A DNA stretch of 64,000 nucleotides, from NCBI GenBank assembly GCA_045542115.1, contig JAZQKK010000011.1, positions 53,079-117,078 of the forward strand. The letters run 5' to 3'. Made by a program: the position numbers and the translations under genes. The notes below the pieces were generated by a model. That model ran no database searches and had not been told where the DNA came from. It saw only the letters and a list, made by a program, of their open reading frames with translations. Below are positions 50,652 through 59,495 of this stretch, piece after piece (within the stretch, counting starts at the first letter, position 1; each line of letters opens with the position of its first letter). The DNA is from RGIG995 sp045542115. Its GTDB lineage: Bacteria; Bacillota; Clostridia; Oscillospirales; UBA644.

Positions 50652-52742
50652 TTAGTCACAATAGAACAGAATGTCCGTATAGGTGGGGTAGGGCCAAACG
50701 GCGGCGTCTACGTCGGGTTCTATCTTATCAATGATGGTACGGATCGCACCCATTCGGGCGAAGACCACGTTCCGGTAGGCGTCGGCTTTCGCTTGGGTGG
50801 ACGTTTCGATGGCCTTTGCGGAATCCAATTCTTCTTCCAGAAGGGCGGTCTGTTCGGACAGTTCTTTTGCAAGGTCGGACAGCCGGGAAAGAAGGCCAAA
50901 TTCCGGTTCGGTCTGAATCCCCAACTGTTTTTTCTGCAAAACGGCCTTGGACAACGTGGAGGTATACCGAATCACTGCGGGCAGGATTTCTCTGCGAACC
51001 ATTTCCGCCAGGGTCTGCCCTTCGATATTGATAATCTTGGAATATTCTCCCAACAGAATCTCCCGACGGGAGAACAGTTCCAGTTCGGTGAACACGTGGT
51101 GTTTTTCAAAGAGTTTGATGTTCTTTTCGTCGGTCAGCCGGGGAATGGCCAGATTGGTGGAAGGAATGTTGAGAAGCCCTCTCTTTTCCGCTTCTTTTAC
51201 CCATTCTTCCGAGTAGTTATCCCCGTTGAACAGGATGCGCCGGTGATTTTTCACCGTCTTGCGGAGCAATTCTTCCAGGGCGGAATCAAAGTCCGACGCC
51301 TGTTCCAATTCGTCGGCGAAATCACACAGGGTGTCCGCCACGATGGTATTCATAATGACGTTGGTCTCCGCCACAGACGCGGAAGACCCCAACATCCGGA
51401 ATTCAAATTTGTTTCCGGTGAAGGCCATCGGGGAAGTGCGGTTCCGGTCGGTGGTATCCTGGGAAAACCGGGGCAGAACGTCTACGCCCGATTCCATTAC
51501 CACTTTTCCGTGGGGGTCGTACTTGTCTCCGTGTTCGATGGTGTCGAGAATCTCACAAAGTTCGCTTCCCAAATACATCGAAATAATGGCCGGAGGCGCT
51601 TCGTGCCCGCCCAGACGGTTATCGTTGTTTGCGGAGGCTGCGGAGATGCGCAACAGATCCTGATGCTTGTCCACGGCGGCGATGACGGCAGTGAGGAACA
51701 GCAAAAACTGTTTGTTTTCCGCGGGTTTCTTGCCGGGTTTCAGCAGATTTTCTCCTTCGTTGGTGGAAATGGCCCAGTTGTTGTGCTTGCCGCTTCCGTT
51801 GACTCCGTCAAAGGGTTTTTCGTGCAAGAGGCAGGCGTAACCGAATTGGGGAGCCAGTTTCTTCATCACCGCCATCGTAATCTGATTGTGGTCGGTGGCA
51901 AGGTTTGCCGATTCAAAGACGGGGGCCAATTCGTGCTGAGAGGGGGCCGCTTCGTTGTGCTCGGTCTTGGCGGGAATCCCCAATTTCCAAAGTTCCTTGT
52001 TCAGGGCTTCCATAAACTGAGAGACCCGGGGCTTGATGGTCCCGAAGTAGTGGTCGTTGAGTTCCTGTCCTTTGGGAGGCTTTGCTCCGAACAGGGTACG
52101 GCCGCAGAGAATCAAGTCTTTCCGCTTTTCATACATCGATTCGTCGATCAGGAAGTATTCCTGTTCCGCTCCAACGGTGGTTTCCACCCGGGTGGCGGTG
52201 GTGTTTCCGAACAGGCGTAAGATCCGCAGCGCCTGTGTGTTCAGGGCTTCCACGGAACGGAGCAAGGGGGTCTTTTTATCCAGAACCTGTCCCCCGTAAG
52301 AGCAAAATGCGGTGGGGATGCACAGGGTGTGGTCTTTGATAAAGGCGTAGGAGGTGGGGTCCCAAGCGGTGTATCCCCGGGCCTCAAAGGTGGAACGAAG
52401 TCCGCCGTTGGGGAAGGAAGAGGCGTCGGATTCCCCCTTAATCAATTCTTTTCCCCGGAATTCCAGGGCGATTTTCCCTTCGCCGATGGGATGGATAAAC
52501 GAATCGTGCTTTTCCGCGGTCGTTCCCGTCATCGGCTGGAACCAATGACAATAGTGGCTGGCGCCGTTGTCCAACGCCCAATTCTTCATCCCTTCCGCCA
52601 CGGAATCGGCAATCTTCTTGTCCAGAGGAAGGCCTTCCTGAACGGTCTTTTTCAGTTCGTTGTAAATTTCGCCGGGGAGATACCGTTCCATTGCGACGTC
52701 GTTAAAAACTTTGGAACCGAAACGCTCGGGAATGTGTTCCAT
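50652..52742 (-). CDS. glnN: type III glutamine synthetase
   Basis: 696 residues, the size of GSIII rather than the 440-470 of GlnA. Segments include 'ASHYCHWFQPMTGTTAEKHD', 'RVETTVGAEQEYFLID', 'EHNEAAPSQHELAPVFES' and 'GSGKHNNWAIST', the metal and glutamate-binding parts of the family, plus 'NTIVADTLCDFADELE' in the C-terminal half. It makes glutamine from glutamate and ammonia with ATP. It is the second gene after asnA; the two together are a nitrogen assimilation unit. Confidence 0.95.
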   Translation of the reverse strand: MEHIPERFGSKVFNDVAMERYLPGEIYNELKKTVQEGLPLDKKIADSVAEGMKNWALDNGASHYCHWFQPMTGTTAEKHDSFIHPIGEGKIALEFRGKELIKGESDASSFPNGGLRSTFEARGYTAWDPTSYAFIKDHTLCIPTAFCSYGGQVLDKKTPLLRSVEALNTQALRILRLFGNTTATRVETTVGAEQEYFLIDESMYEKRKDLILCGRTLFGAKPPKGQELNDHYFGTIKPRVSQFMEALNKELWKLGIPAKTEHNEAAPSQHELAPVFESANLATDHNQITMAVMKKLAPQFGYACLLHEKPFDGVNGSGKHNNWAISTNEGENLLKPGKKPAENKQFLLFLTAVIAAVDKHQDLLRISAASANNDNRLGGHEAPPAIISMYLGSELCEILDTIEHGDKYDPHGKVVMESGVDVLPRFSQDTTDRNRTSPMAFTGNKFEFRMLGSSASVAETNVIMNTIVADTLCDFADELEQASDFDSALEELLRKTVKNHRRILFNGDNYSEEWVKEAEKRGLLNIPSTNLAIPRLTDEKNIKLFEKHHVFTELELFSRREILLGEYSKIINIEGQTLAEMVRREILPAVIRYTSTLSKAVLQKKQLGIQTEPEFGLLSRLSDLAKELSEQTALLEEELDSAKAIETSTQAKADAYRNVVFARMGAIRTIIDKIEPDVDAAVWPYPTYTDILFYCD

Positions 52743-52774
52743 ATCGTGTCCTCCAAATTATAGTTTCGTTGTGT

Positions 52775-53782
52775 TTACAGAAGTTCTACGCCGTGTTCCC
52801 GGCAGGTGTTTAAGGTTTGTTCATCCCACAGAGAAACCTGTACTTCCCCCACGTGGACTTTGCCCAGAAGCAACATACAAAGACGGGATTGCCCAATGCC
52901 GCCGCCGATGGTAAGGGGCAAGCGGTTTTCCAGCACCATCTTATGGAAGGGGAGGTCTCTGCGGTGGTCACAGCCGGCCTTTTTCAACTGCTCATCCATC
53001 GATTTTGCATCCACGCGGATGCCCATCGACGAAATTTCCACGGCACAGTTCAACGGTTCGTGCCAGAACAGAATATCTCCGTTCAACTGCCAATCGTCAT
53101 AGTCGGGCGCCCGGCCGTCGTGCTTCTGGCCCGATTTGAGGGTGTCTCCGATTTTCATAATAAAGACCGTCTTATGTTCTTTGGTAAAGGCGTTTTCCCG
53201 TTCCTTGGACGTCATATCGGGATACATATCTTCCAATTGTTGCGACGTTACGAAGGCCACGTCGGGATTCAGAACGGTTTTTATTTGGGGAAACCGCACC
53301 CGAAGGTCGTGGGACGTGGCAACGATGGCGTTGACGATGGACTGTACGGTGGTTTTCAGATACTCTTCCGTGCGGCAATCGTCGGTAATGACCTTTTCCC
53401 AATCCCACTGGTCCACGTAGATGGAGTGGAGATTATCCAGCTCTTCGTCTCTGCGAATGGCGTTCATATCGGTGTACAGGCCTTTCCCCACTCGGAAGCC
53501 GTATTGATGCAGTGCCATCCGCTTCCACTTGGCAAGAGAATGAACGACCTGTCCGTCCTTGCCCGCCGAAGGAATGTCAAAGGATACGGGACGTTCCACA
53601 CCGTTCAAATCGTCGTTCAGCCCCATTTTCGGGTCAACGAACAGCGGGGCGGTCACCCGGCGAAGATGCAGAGCCCGGCTCAGATGGGCGATAAAAATCT
53701 CTTTGATGCTCCCGATTGCGGTCTGGGTATCGTACAGGTCCAGGTCGGGGCGGTAATTTTCCGGAATGAAGGTCTTACTCAT
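52775..53782 (-). CDS. asnA: aspartate-ammonia ligase
   Basis: 335 residues of the class II synthetase-like AsnA family. 'TQTAIGSIKEIFIAHLSRAL' near the start, 'RVTAPLFVDPKMGLNDDLNG', 'NAIRRDEELDNLHSIYVDQWDWEK' cut here to 'LDNLHSIYVDQWDWEK', and 'GGGIGQSRLCMLLLG' at the C-terminus are typical. It makes asparagine from aspartate and free ammonia. It starts the operon with glnN, 32 bases upstream of that gene. Confidence 0.95.
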   Translation of the reverse strand: MSKTFIPENYRPDLDLYDTQTAIGSIKEIFIAHLSRALHLRRVTAPLFVDPKMGLNDDLNGVERPVSFDIPSAGKDGQVVHSLAKWKRMALHQYGFRVGKGLYTDMNAIRRDEELDNLHSIYVDQWDWEKVITDDCRTEEYLKTTVQSIVNAIVATSHDLRVRFPQIKTVLNPDVAFVTSQQLEDMYPDMTSKERENAFTKEHKTVFIMKIGDTLKSGQKHDGRAPDYDDWQLNGDILFWHEPLNCAVEISSMGIRVDAKSMDEQLKKAGCDHRRDLPFHKMVLENRLPLTIGGGIGQSRLCMLLLGKVHVGEVQVSLWDEQTLNTCREHGVELL

Positions 53783-53826
53783 CGATAAAGGTCCTTTCGG
53801 AGCGTTGTTTCGTCTTATAATATTTC

Positions 53827-53856
53827 ATTATACCCCAATCGTTATCGCCTTGTCAA
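53827..53856 (-). promoter_or_regulatory. promoter of asnA-glnN
   Basis: On the minus strand, TTGACA (53856-53851) and TATAAT (53832-53827), spacing 18. Confidence 0.8.
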
Positions 53857-53962
53857 CCCTAATGCCCGGAAAGCGGGAAAAATTCGGGAATTGTTCGGAT
53901 TTTCTCCCCCGGGCCTTGTCTCTGTGGTAAAACGGAAAAAGTGTCTTTTTTTCTTGAAATGC

Positions 53963-53992
53963 CTTGACTTTTTTTCATACTTATGATATTAT
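53963..53992 (+). promoter_or_regulatory. probable promoter of the rRNA methyltransferase gene
   Basis: TTGACT (53963-53968) and TATTAT (53987-53992), spacing 18, in an AT-rich stretch. Confidence 0.5.
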
Positions 53993-54024
53993 ATAAATAA
54001 TATAAAATGGGGGAGTGTGGGCCA

Positions 54025-55374
54025 ATGCGGAAAAACGACGTTGTAACGGTGGAAATTACCGATATGACCTTCGACGGAGCGGGAATCGGACATATCCAAG
54101 ACGGGGAAAAATCCTTCCCGGTCTTCGTTCGCGCCGCCGCCGTGGGCGATACGGTGGAGTGCCGCATTATCAAGGTGTTAAAACACTACGCCGTGGCGAT
54201 TCTACACCGGGTCGTCACCCCTTCTGCCCATCGCATCGTCCCCCAATGCCCCGTGGCGGAAAAGTGTGGAGGATGTGCCTTCCATCACGTGTCGTACGAG
54301 GCGGAATTGGAATACAAGACCAACGCCGTCAAACAGGCGTATAAATTGAACTATCCGTACCCCGTTACCGTCAGGGATTGTATTGCTTCTCCCCAATCGG
54401 CCGGGTATCGGAATAAATTGCAATTGCCCTTGTCTCCCGACGGGAAATTCGGGTTTTATTCCCTTCATTCCCACCGGGTGGTGCCGGTCCAGGCCTGTGC
54501 CGCCGGGCATCCGGAGTTCGCGCCCATCGTCAAAGCCGTGGAAGATTGGATTTCCCGGTACGGGATTTCCGCCTACGACGAGCAGACCGGAAAAGGCCTT
54601 GTCCGCCATCTGTTTCTCCGCCGGGGATATCACACCGGAGAGACGATGGTCTGTCTGACGGTGAACGCCGGGGGAATCAAAGAAGTGCCCGAAGGGGAAG
54701 CCCTGACGGATGCCTTGAAGCAATTCCCCCAAATCAAGAGTTTTTGGCTGAATTTTAACGCCAAGAAGACCAACGTTATTTTCGGCGACCGATTCCACTT
54801 GCTGTCCGGAGCGGAACGCATCTTCGACCAGATGAACGGAATCAAATTCGCCGTTTCCCCCCGGTCGTTTTATCAGATAAATACCCCCCAGGCGGAACAA
54901 ATCTACGCCGCCGCCACGTCGCTTCTGTCCCCCGACGACATTCTGCTGGATCTGTATTGCGGAATCGGAACTATTGGCTTGACCTGTGCCCGTAACGTAA
55001 AAGAACTGATTGGGATTGAAGTAATTGAAGCGGCCATCGAAGACGCCAAGCAAAACGCCGCGTTAAACGGCATTGAAAACGCCCGCTTTTTTGCTGCCGA
55101 TGCGTCTAAGACCTTGGAGATTCTCCACACCCTTCCCCAAAAACCTACCGCCGTCATCGTGGACCCCCCGCGCAAGGGTCTGTCCGCCGATGCTATCGCC
55201 GCTCTGAAAGAGATAGCGCCGGAAAAAATCATTTACATTTCCTGCAACCCTTCCACCCAGGCAAGAGACCTTGCCCTGCTCCGCGACGCCTATTCCCCGG
55301 GCGCCGTCACCCCCTACGATATGTTCCCCCGAACGGGGCACGTGGAAAGTCTGGTTTATCTGATGCGAAAATGA
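54025..55374 (+). CDS. rlmD: RlmD-type 23S rRNA (uracil-5-)-methyltransferase
   Basis: About 449 residues. N-terminal TRAM domain ('VVTVEITDMTFDGAGIGHIQ'), an iron-sulfur motif 'CPVAEKCGGCAFHHV' with a further Cys in 'VQACAAGHPE', then a SAM-binding domain ('LLDLYCGIGTIGLTCA') with 'VDPPRKGLSADAI' and 'ISCNPSTQARDL' containing the catalytic Cys. Such enzymes methylate C5 of a uracil in 23S rRNA; the exact position (like 1939 or 747) is not certain. GGGGGAG lies ten bases before the ATG at 54025; ATG at 54007 is less likely. Confidence 0.92.
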   Translation: MRKNDVVTVEITDMTFDGAGIGHIQDGEKSFPVFVRAAAVGDTVECRIIKVLKHYAVAILHRVVTPSAHRIVPQCPVAEKCGGCAFHHVSYEAELEYKTNAVKQAYKLNYPYPVTVRDCIASPQSAGYRNKLQLPLSPDGKFGFYSLHSHRVVPVQACAAGHPEFAPIVKAVEDWISRYGISAYDEQTGKGLVRHLFLRRGYHTGETMVCLTVNAGGIKEVPEGEALTDALKQFPQIKSFWLNFNAKKTNVIFGDRFHLLSGAERIFDQMNGIKFAVSPRSFYQINTPQAEQIYAAATSLLSPDDILLDLYCGIGTIGLTCARNVKELIGIEVIEAAIEDAKQNAALNGIENARFFAADASKTLEILHTLPQKPTAVIVDPPRKGLSADAIAALKEIAPEKIIYISCNPSTQARDLALLRDAYSPGAVTPYDMFPRTGHVESLVYLMRK

Positions 55375-55452
55375 GCCAAGATTTTAAAATAGGCAAAATC
55401 AAAAAAATCCTGCTTCTTTGAGGCATATCAGCGCAAAGAAAGGTAAGAAGCT

Positions 55453-56640
55453 ATGAAAATTTGTGTTATTCAACCCCACGACTCTTACGACGTTGCGGTT
55501 TGCGGCGGAGGGATTGCCGGGATTTCCGCGGCGTTGGCGGCGGCCCGGGAAGGGAAAAAAGTCCTTTTGTTGGAAAAGCAGTATCTTTTGGGCGGGCTTG
55601 CAACGTCGGGCTTGGTTACGATTTATCTTCCCCTTTGTGACGGATACGGCCGGCAGGTATCCTTTGGAATTGCCGAAGAGTTGTTGAAGTTGTCGATTAC
55701 CTACGGCGCCGAGGGACATTATCCGGAGAATTGGCTGGAAGGGAAGGGGACCCGCACTGCCGCGGACAAGCGGTACGAGGTGCAGTATAATCCTCAGCTG
55801 TTCGCCATCTTGGCGGAACGGCTTTTGCTGGAAGCGGGAGTGGAATTGCTCTACGGAAGTTACGTTGTGGACGTCGCCGTGAACGAGGGAAAGATAACGA
55901 CCCTTTTCGTGGAAAACAAATCGGGGAAAACCGCCTATGCCGTCTCGTCGGTGGTGGATGCTACGGGGGATTGCGATATCGGGTGGTTTTCCGGGGCGCC
56001 TACGAACGTTTTTCAACAGGGAAACGTGTTATCCGCCTGGTACTATTTCACCGATAAAAACGGGTATCAGTTGCAAATGTTGGGGCCGGCGGATATCCCC
56101 GAAGAAGAAAAGAACGGAAAAGAGCAGCGCCTGCTGCACCGGCGTCGTTTCGGGGGATTGGACGGAAAGGAACTGTCGGAAATGACCTGTCTTTCCCATC
56201 AAAACACCCTGGAACATTGGTTGAAAAAACGGGAGACCCGTCCGGAAACGGCTCTGTCCACCGTTGCCACCATTCCCCAGATTCGGATGACCCGGAAAAT
56301 CGTGGGAGAATATACTCTTTCCCATAGGGAAGAGCATACCGTATTCGCCGATTCCGTAGGAATGGTCTCCAATTGGAAGGCCCGGGGGCCGGTGTATGAG
56401 ATTCCCTTCCGTACGCTGTACAACAAGACCGTAAAAAATCTGATTGTGGCGGGACGCTGTACCTCGGTAAACGAAACGCTGTGGGACGTTATGCGGGTCA
56501 TCCCCTGTTGCGCAGTTACCGGTCAGGCGGCGGGTACGGCGGCGGCAATGACCGACGATTTTGCGTCGTTGAAGGTGGAAGAATTACAAAAAGTCTTGCG
56601 CAAAAACGGCGTGGTTCTTCACGAAGCGGACCTGACTTGA
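55453..56640 (+). CDS. FAD-dependent oxidoreductase
   Basis: 395 residues. 'YDVAVCGGGIAGISAALAAA' (FAD dinucleotide fold) and 'LLEKQYLLGGLATSGLV' start the protein; 'VSSVVDATGDCDIGWFSGAP' and 'VAGRCTSVNETLWDVMRVIP' are typical of the FAD_oxidored family (GIDA-like). The substrate is unknown. It stands alone between the methyltransferase and the HAD fusion, with 25 bases before the next gene. Confidence 0.85.
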   Translation: MKICVIQPHDSYDVAVCGGGIAGISAALAAAREGKKVLLLEKQYLLGGLATSGLVTIYLPLCDGYGRQVSFGIAEELLKLSITYGAEGHYPENWLEGKGTRTAADKRYEVQYNPQLFAILAERLLLEAGVELLYGSYVVDVAVNEGKITTLFVENKSGKTAYAVSSVVDATGDCDIGWFSGAPTNVFQQGNVLSAWYYFTDKNGYQLQMLGPADIPEEEKNGKEQRLLHRRRFGGLDGKELSEMTCLSHQNTLEHWLKKRETRPETALSTVATIPQIRMTRKIVGEYTLSHREEHTVFADSVGMVSNWKARGPVYEIPFRTLYNKTVKNLIVAGRCTSVNETLWDVMRVIPCCAVTGQAAGTAAAMTDDFASLKVEELQKVLRKNGVVLHEADLT

Positions 56641-56665
56641 TTTTGGAGCAAAAAGAGGGCTTTTT

Positions 56666-57598
56666 ATGTTGGGTGTTGACAATTTAATCCTCCTGGCGGT
56701 GTTCCTTGGGGGATTTGCCTTGCAAATAGTGTTGTGCTTTACGGTGCGGCGGCTGTGGATTCGTCTGTTGCCGGGGGCGGTCTGTCTCTTGGCCGGGGCG
56801 GTGTGCTTGGGATTGGCCTTCGTCCTTGACGGCTGGGACGCCGTGGGATGCGTCATACTCGCGGTGCTTGCTTTGCTGTTTTTGATGCTCTTCGGCCTCG
56901 CTTGGGGAATTTGGGGCATTTGCTTTACGATAAAACGAAGACGGGAGATGCGGACAAGGGAAGGTTCGAACAAAACGGTTTATCTGTTTGATTTTGACGG
57001 CACGTTGGTGGATTCGATGCCCACCTTCGTTTCGGTGATGCTCCGGATTTTGGACGAGCACGGAATTTCCTACGGAGACGATATCGTAAAAATCATTACC
57101 CCTCTGGGATATCACGGGACGGCGGATTACTACCGCTCTTTGGGGGTCGAAACGCCCAAAGAAGAGTTGATTGCCCGGATGAATTGCTACGCCGAGGAAG
57201 AATACGTCCATACCATCCCCGCCAAAGAAGGGGTGGTCGCTACGTTAAAGCGTCTTCGTTCGCAAGGGGCGTGCCTGAACGTTTTAACCGCAAGCCCCCA
57301 CAAAATGCTGGACCCTTGCTTGAAGCGGCTGGAAATTTTTGATTTGTTTGACAACGTATGGTCCTGCGATGATTTTAACACCACCAAGGCTGACCCGGAG
57401 ATTTACCGGCGGGCGGCGGAGAAGATGGGATGCGGCGTTGCCGACGTCATTTTCGTGGACGATAACGTCAACGCAGTGCGTACTGCAAAATCCGCCGGAA
57501 TGATTGCCTACGGAATCTTCGACGAATCGTCCGCTGATTGCGTGGACGAAATGAAAGCCGTTTCGGACTGTTATCTGGACGTCTTTTCACAACTGTAA
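56666..57598 (+). CDS. membrane-anchored HAD-family phosphatase (fusion)
   Basis: 310 residues. The first 95 residues form three hydrophobic helices ('LILLAVFLGGFALQIVL', 'LLPGAVCLLAGAVCLGLAF', 'VILAVLALLFLMLFGLAWG') and a basic loop. The rest is a HAD hydrolase: 'YLFDFDGTLVDSMPTF' (nucleophile Asp), 'LNVLTASPHKMLDP' and 'DVIFVDDNVNAVRTAKSAG'. The cytoplasmic half resembles phosphoglycolate phosphatases. An internal ATG near 56948 has a poorly placed ribosome binding site, so the fused form seems real. Substrate unknown. Confidence 0.75.
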   Translation: MLGVDNLILLAVFLGGFALQIVLCFTVRRLWIRLLPGAVCLLAGAVCLGLAFVLDGWDAVGCVILAVLALLFLMLFGLAWGIWGICFTIKRRREMRTREGSNKTVYLFDFDGTLVDSMPTFVSVMLRILDEHGISYGDDIVKIITPLGYHGTADYYRSLGVETPKEELIARMNCYAEEEYVHTIPAKEGVVATLKRLRSQGACLNVLTASPHKMLDPCLKRLEIFDLFDNVWSCDDFNTTKADPEIYRRAAEKMGCGVADVIFVDDNVNAVRTAKSAGMIAYGIFDESSADCVDEMKAVSDCYLDVFSQL

Positions 57599-57693
57599 CG
57601 TCAACCTGTGGCCCGCTCGCCCCCCCTTTTTGGGGGTTGCGAACCGGAATGACGGGGTGGCGACGGCCTTTCTTTGTTATAAAAGGAGTAGAT

Positions 57694-58704
57694 ATGAAAC
57701 GGTACAAACTTTCAAAAATAATCAGCATTGCGATTGCTTCTGTTTTGGGATTTTTCTTACTGATCAATCTCATTCCCCCCGCGGACGTGGTGGAGGAAAA
57801 TCCCTTCGTGGTGGAAAAAGGAAGTCTGCCGATGGTGGCTGCCCACCGAGGCGGAGGGGACTGCAACCCGGAAAACACGATGCTCGCCTTCTGGGAAGCA
57901 GTGAAGACCTACAAGGTAGATATCATCGAAAGCGATTTGTATTTGACTAAGGACGGATATTTGGTCTACAATCACGATGCTTACATCGACGAGACTTGCA
58001 ACGTCAACGGGAATATGTCTTTGGATACGGTGAAAGAGTTTTGCAAGGACGAGGGATGCCGCCATTATATTTCCGATATGACCTTGGCGGAATTGGAACA
58101 GTACAATTTCGGATACTATTTTGAGCGGGACGGGGAGCGGATCTACGAACACGTGACCGACGTGGCCGCCGCCGGATTGCAGATCGCCACGGTGGACAAG
58201 TTGTTTGAAACGTTTTATGAATCCGACCCGGATCTGATGTTCATCGTGGAGATTAAAAACAGCGGAGAAAAGGGAATTGAGGCCTGCCGGATTCTCAATG
58301 AGACGTTGAAAAATTATCCGAAATACCAGGAGCGCATCGTTGTGGGAACCTACCACGAAGAGGTGGAGGCGGAATTGAAAGCCAATTATCCCCATTTGTT
58401 GCGGGGAGCGTCGGAGGGGTCTGCGGCGGACTTTATCATCACCCTGTTAACGGGAGTGAATCTCTTTGACGACAGTGATTTTGCCTGTTTGCAGATTCCC
58501 TTGGAGTACGACGTGGGATTTGATCTGCCCTTGACGTTGCGACCCATTCTTTCCCGGGCCCATCGGCGGAATATGGCGGTGCAGTATTGGACCATCAACG
58601 ACCCTGACGAAATGCGGATGTTGATTGATCTGGGGTGCGATTGCATTATGACCGACAACCCCAAATTGTTGCAACAAGTGTTGGATGAATATCGGGGTAA
58701 ATAA
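57694..58704 (+). CDS. glycerophosphodiester phosphodiesterase, membrane-anchored
   Basis: 336 residues with one N-terminal helix ('IISIAIASVLGFFLLINL') that anchors it outside the membrane. The catalytic signature 'AAHRGGGDCNPENTMLAF' (first His and Glu) and 'LYLTKDGYLVYNHD' (second His) are followed by 'FIVEIKNSG' and the C-terminal 'QYWTINDPDEM'. It hydrolyses glycerophosphodiesters, releasing glycerol 3-phosphate. The start at 57694 has AAAAGGAG upstream; the longer ORF runs into the preceding GC-rich spacer (57599-57660), which holds a C-run/G-run hairpin. Confidence 0.9.
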   Translation: MKRYKLSKIISIAIASVLGFFLLINLIPPADVVEENPFVVEKGSLPMVAAHRGGGDCNPENTMLAFWEAVKTYKVDIIESDLYLTKDGYLVYNHDAYIDETCNVNGNMSLDTVKEFCKDEGCRHYISDMTLAELEQYNFGYYFERDGERIYEHVTDVAAAGLQIATVDKLFETFYESDPDLMFIVEIKNSGEKGIEACRILNETLKNYPKYQERIVVGTYHEEVEAELKANYPHLLRGASEGSAADFIITLLTGVNLFDDSDFACLQIPLEYDVGFDLPLTLRPILSRAHRRNMAVQYWTINDPDEMRMLIDLGCDCIMTDNPKLLQQVLDEYRGK

Positions 58705-58760
58705 GAACGTATCATTATAAATTTTGTCAGAAATGCAGTTCGAAATCGGGAGTGTCGAAA

Positions 58761-59495
58761 ATGATGTTGATTGACCCTCACACCCATTCTTCGGGCATCA
58801 GTACCTGTTGCAGAATTTCGGGAGAACAGGCGGTAGACGCGGCGATGGACACCGGATTGGACGGATTCGTTCTGACCAATCACTACGTGGAATATTACGT
58901 GGGCGGAGAACGGTTTCCCACCCACGAGGCGTTTGCCCAAACGTACGTGGAAGAATTCCGCCGTATCAAAGAATACGGGGACCGGAAGGGTTTTCGGGTT
59001 TGGTTTGGTCTGGAAGTTACCGCGGCGTGGCATAACAGCGTGCATCTTCTGGTCTACGGGGTTGAGGAGGATTTTATTCTTCAACACCCCCGAATCTGCC
59101 AATATCCTTTGGAAAAATTGTACGAAACCGTACATTCCGCCGGGGGGATCCTGGTGCAGGCTCACCCCTATCGGTTGGAACGGTTACTTCAAGATTTGCG
59201 GTATTTGGACGGGGTGGAAGCCTCTTGCCATCCTCACCTTCGTTACGGCGGGAGTTATTCCTCGGAAATGGAGGCGATTGCCCGGGAAAACGGAAAGATT
59301 CTCACTTGCGGCGGCGATTTTCACGGAGACGTCCCCTATCGCCCCAACTGTGGAATTCTTCTGCCCGAAACGGTTAAAAGCGTCAAGGAAATGAAAGAAT
59401 TTCTCTGTTCTTCCCCGGAATGGACGTTGCGGATTCACGAACCGGGCGGAGAGGTATTTGATTTGAATTATCACCGAAAGGGCGACGTGATATGA
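58761..59495 (+). CDS. PHP-domain metal-dependent phosphoesterase
   Basis: 244 residues. The first motif 'LIDPHTHSSGISTC' (His-x-His), then 'DGFVLTNHYVEYY', 'WFGLEVTAAWHNSVHLLVYG' and 'CGGDFHGD' supply the usual metal ligands of PHP domains. Such proteins act as histidinol phosphatases, RNA/AMP phosphatases or polymerase editing domains; which applies here is unknown. GGGAG precedes the ATG at 58761. It overlaps the M20 gene by four bases. Confidence 0.85.
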   Translation: MMLIDPHTHSSGISTCCRISGEQAVDAAMDTGLDGFVLTNHYVEYYVGGERFPTHEAFAQTYVEEFRRIKEYGDRKGFRVWFGLEVTAAWHNSVHLLVYGVEEDFILQHPRICQYPLEKLYETVHSAGGILVQAHPYRLERLLQDLRYLDGVEASCHPHLRYGGSYSSEMEAIARENGKILTCGGDFHGDVPYRPNCGILLPETVKSVKEMKEFLCSSPEWTLRIHEPGGEVFDLNYHRKGDVI

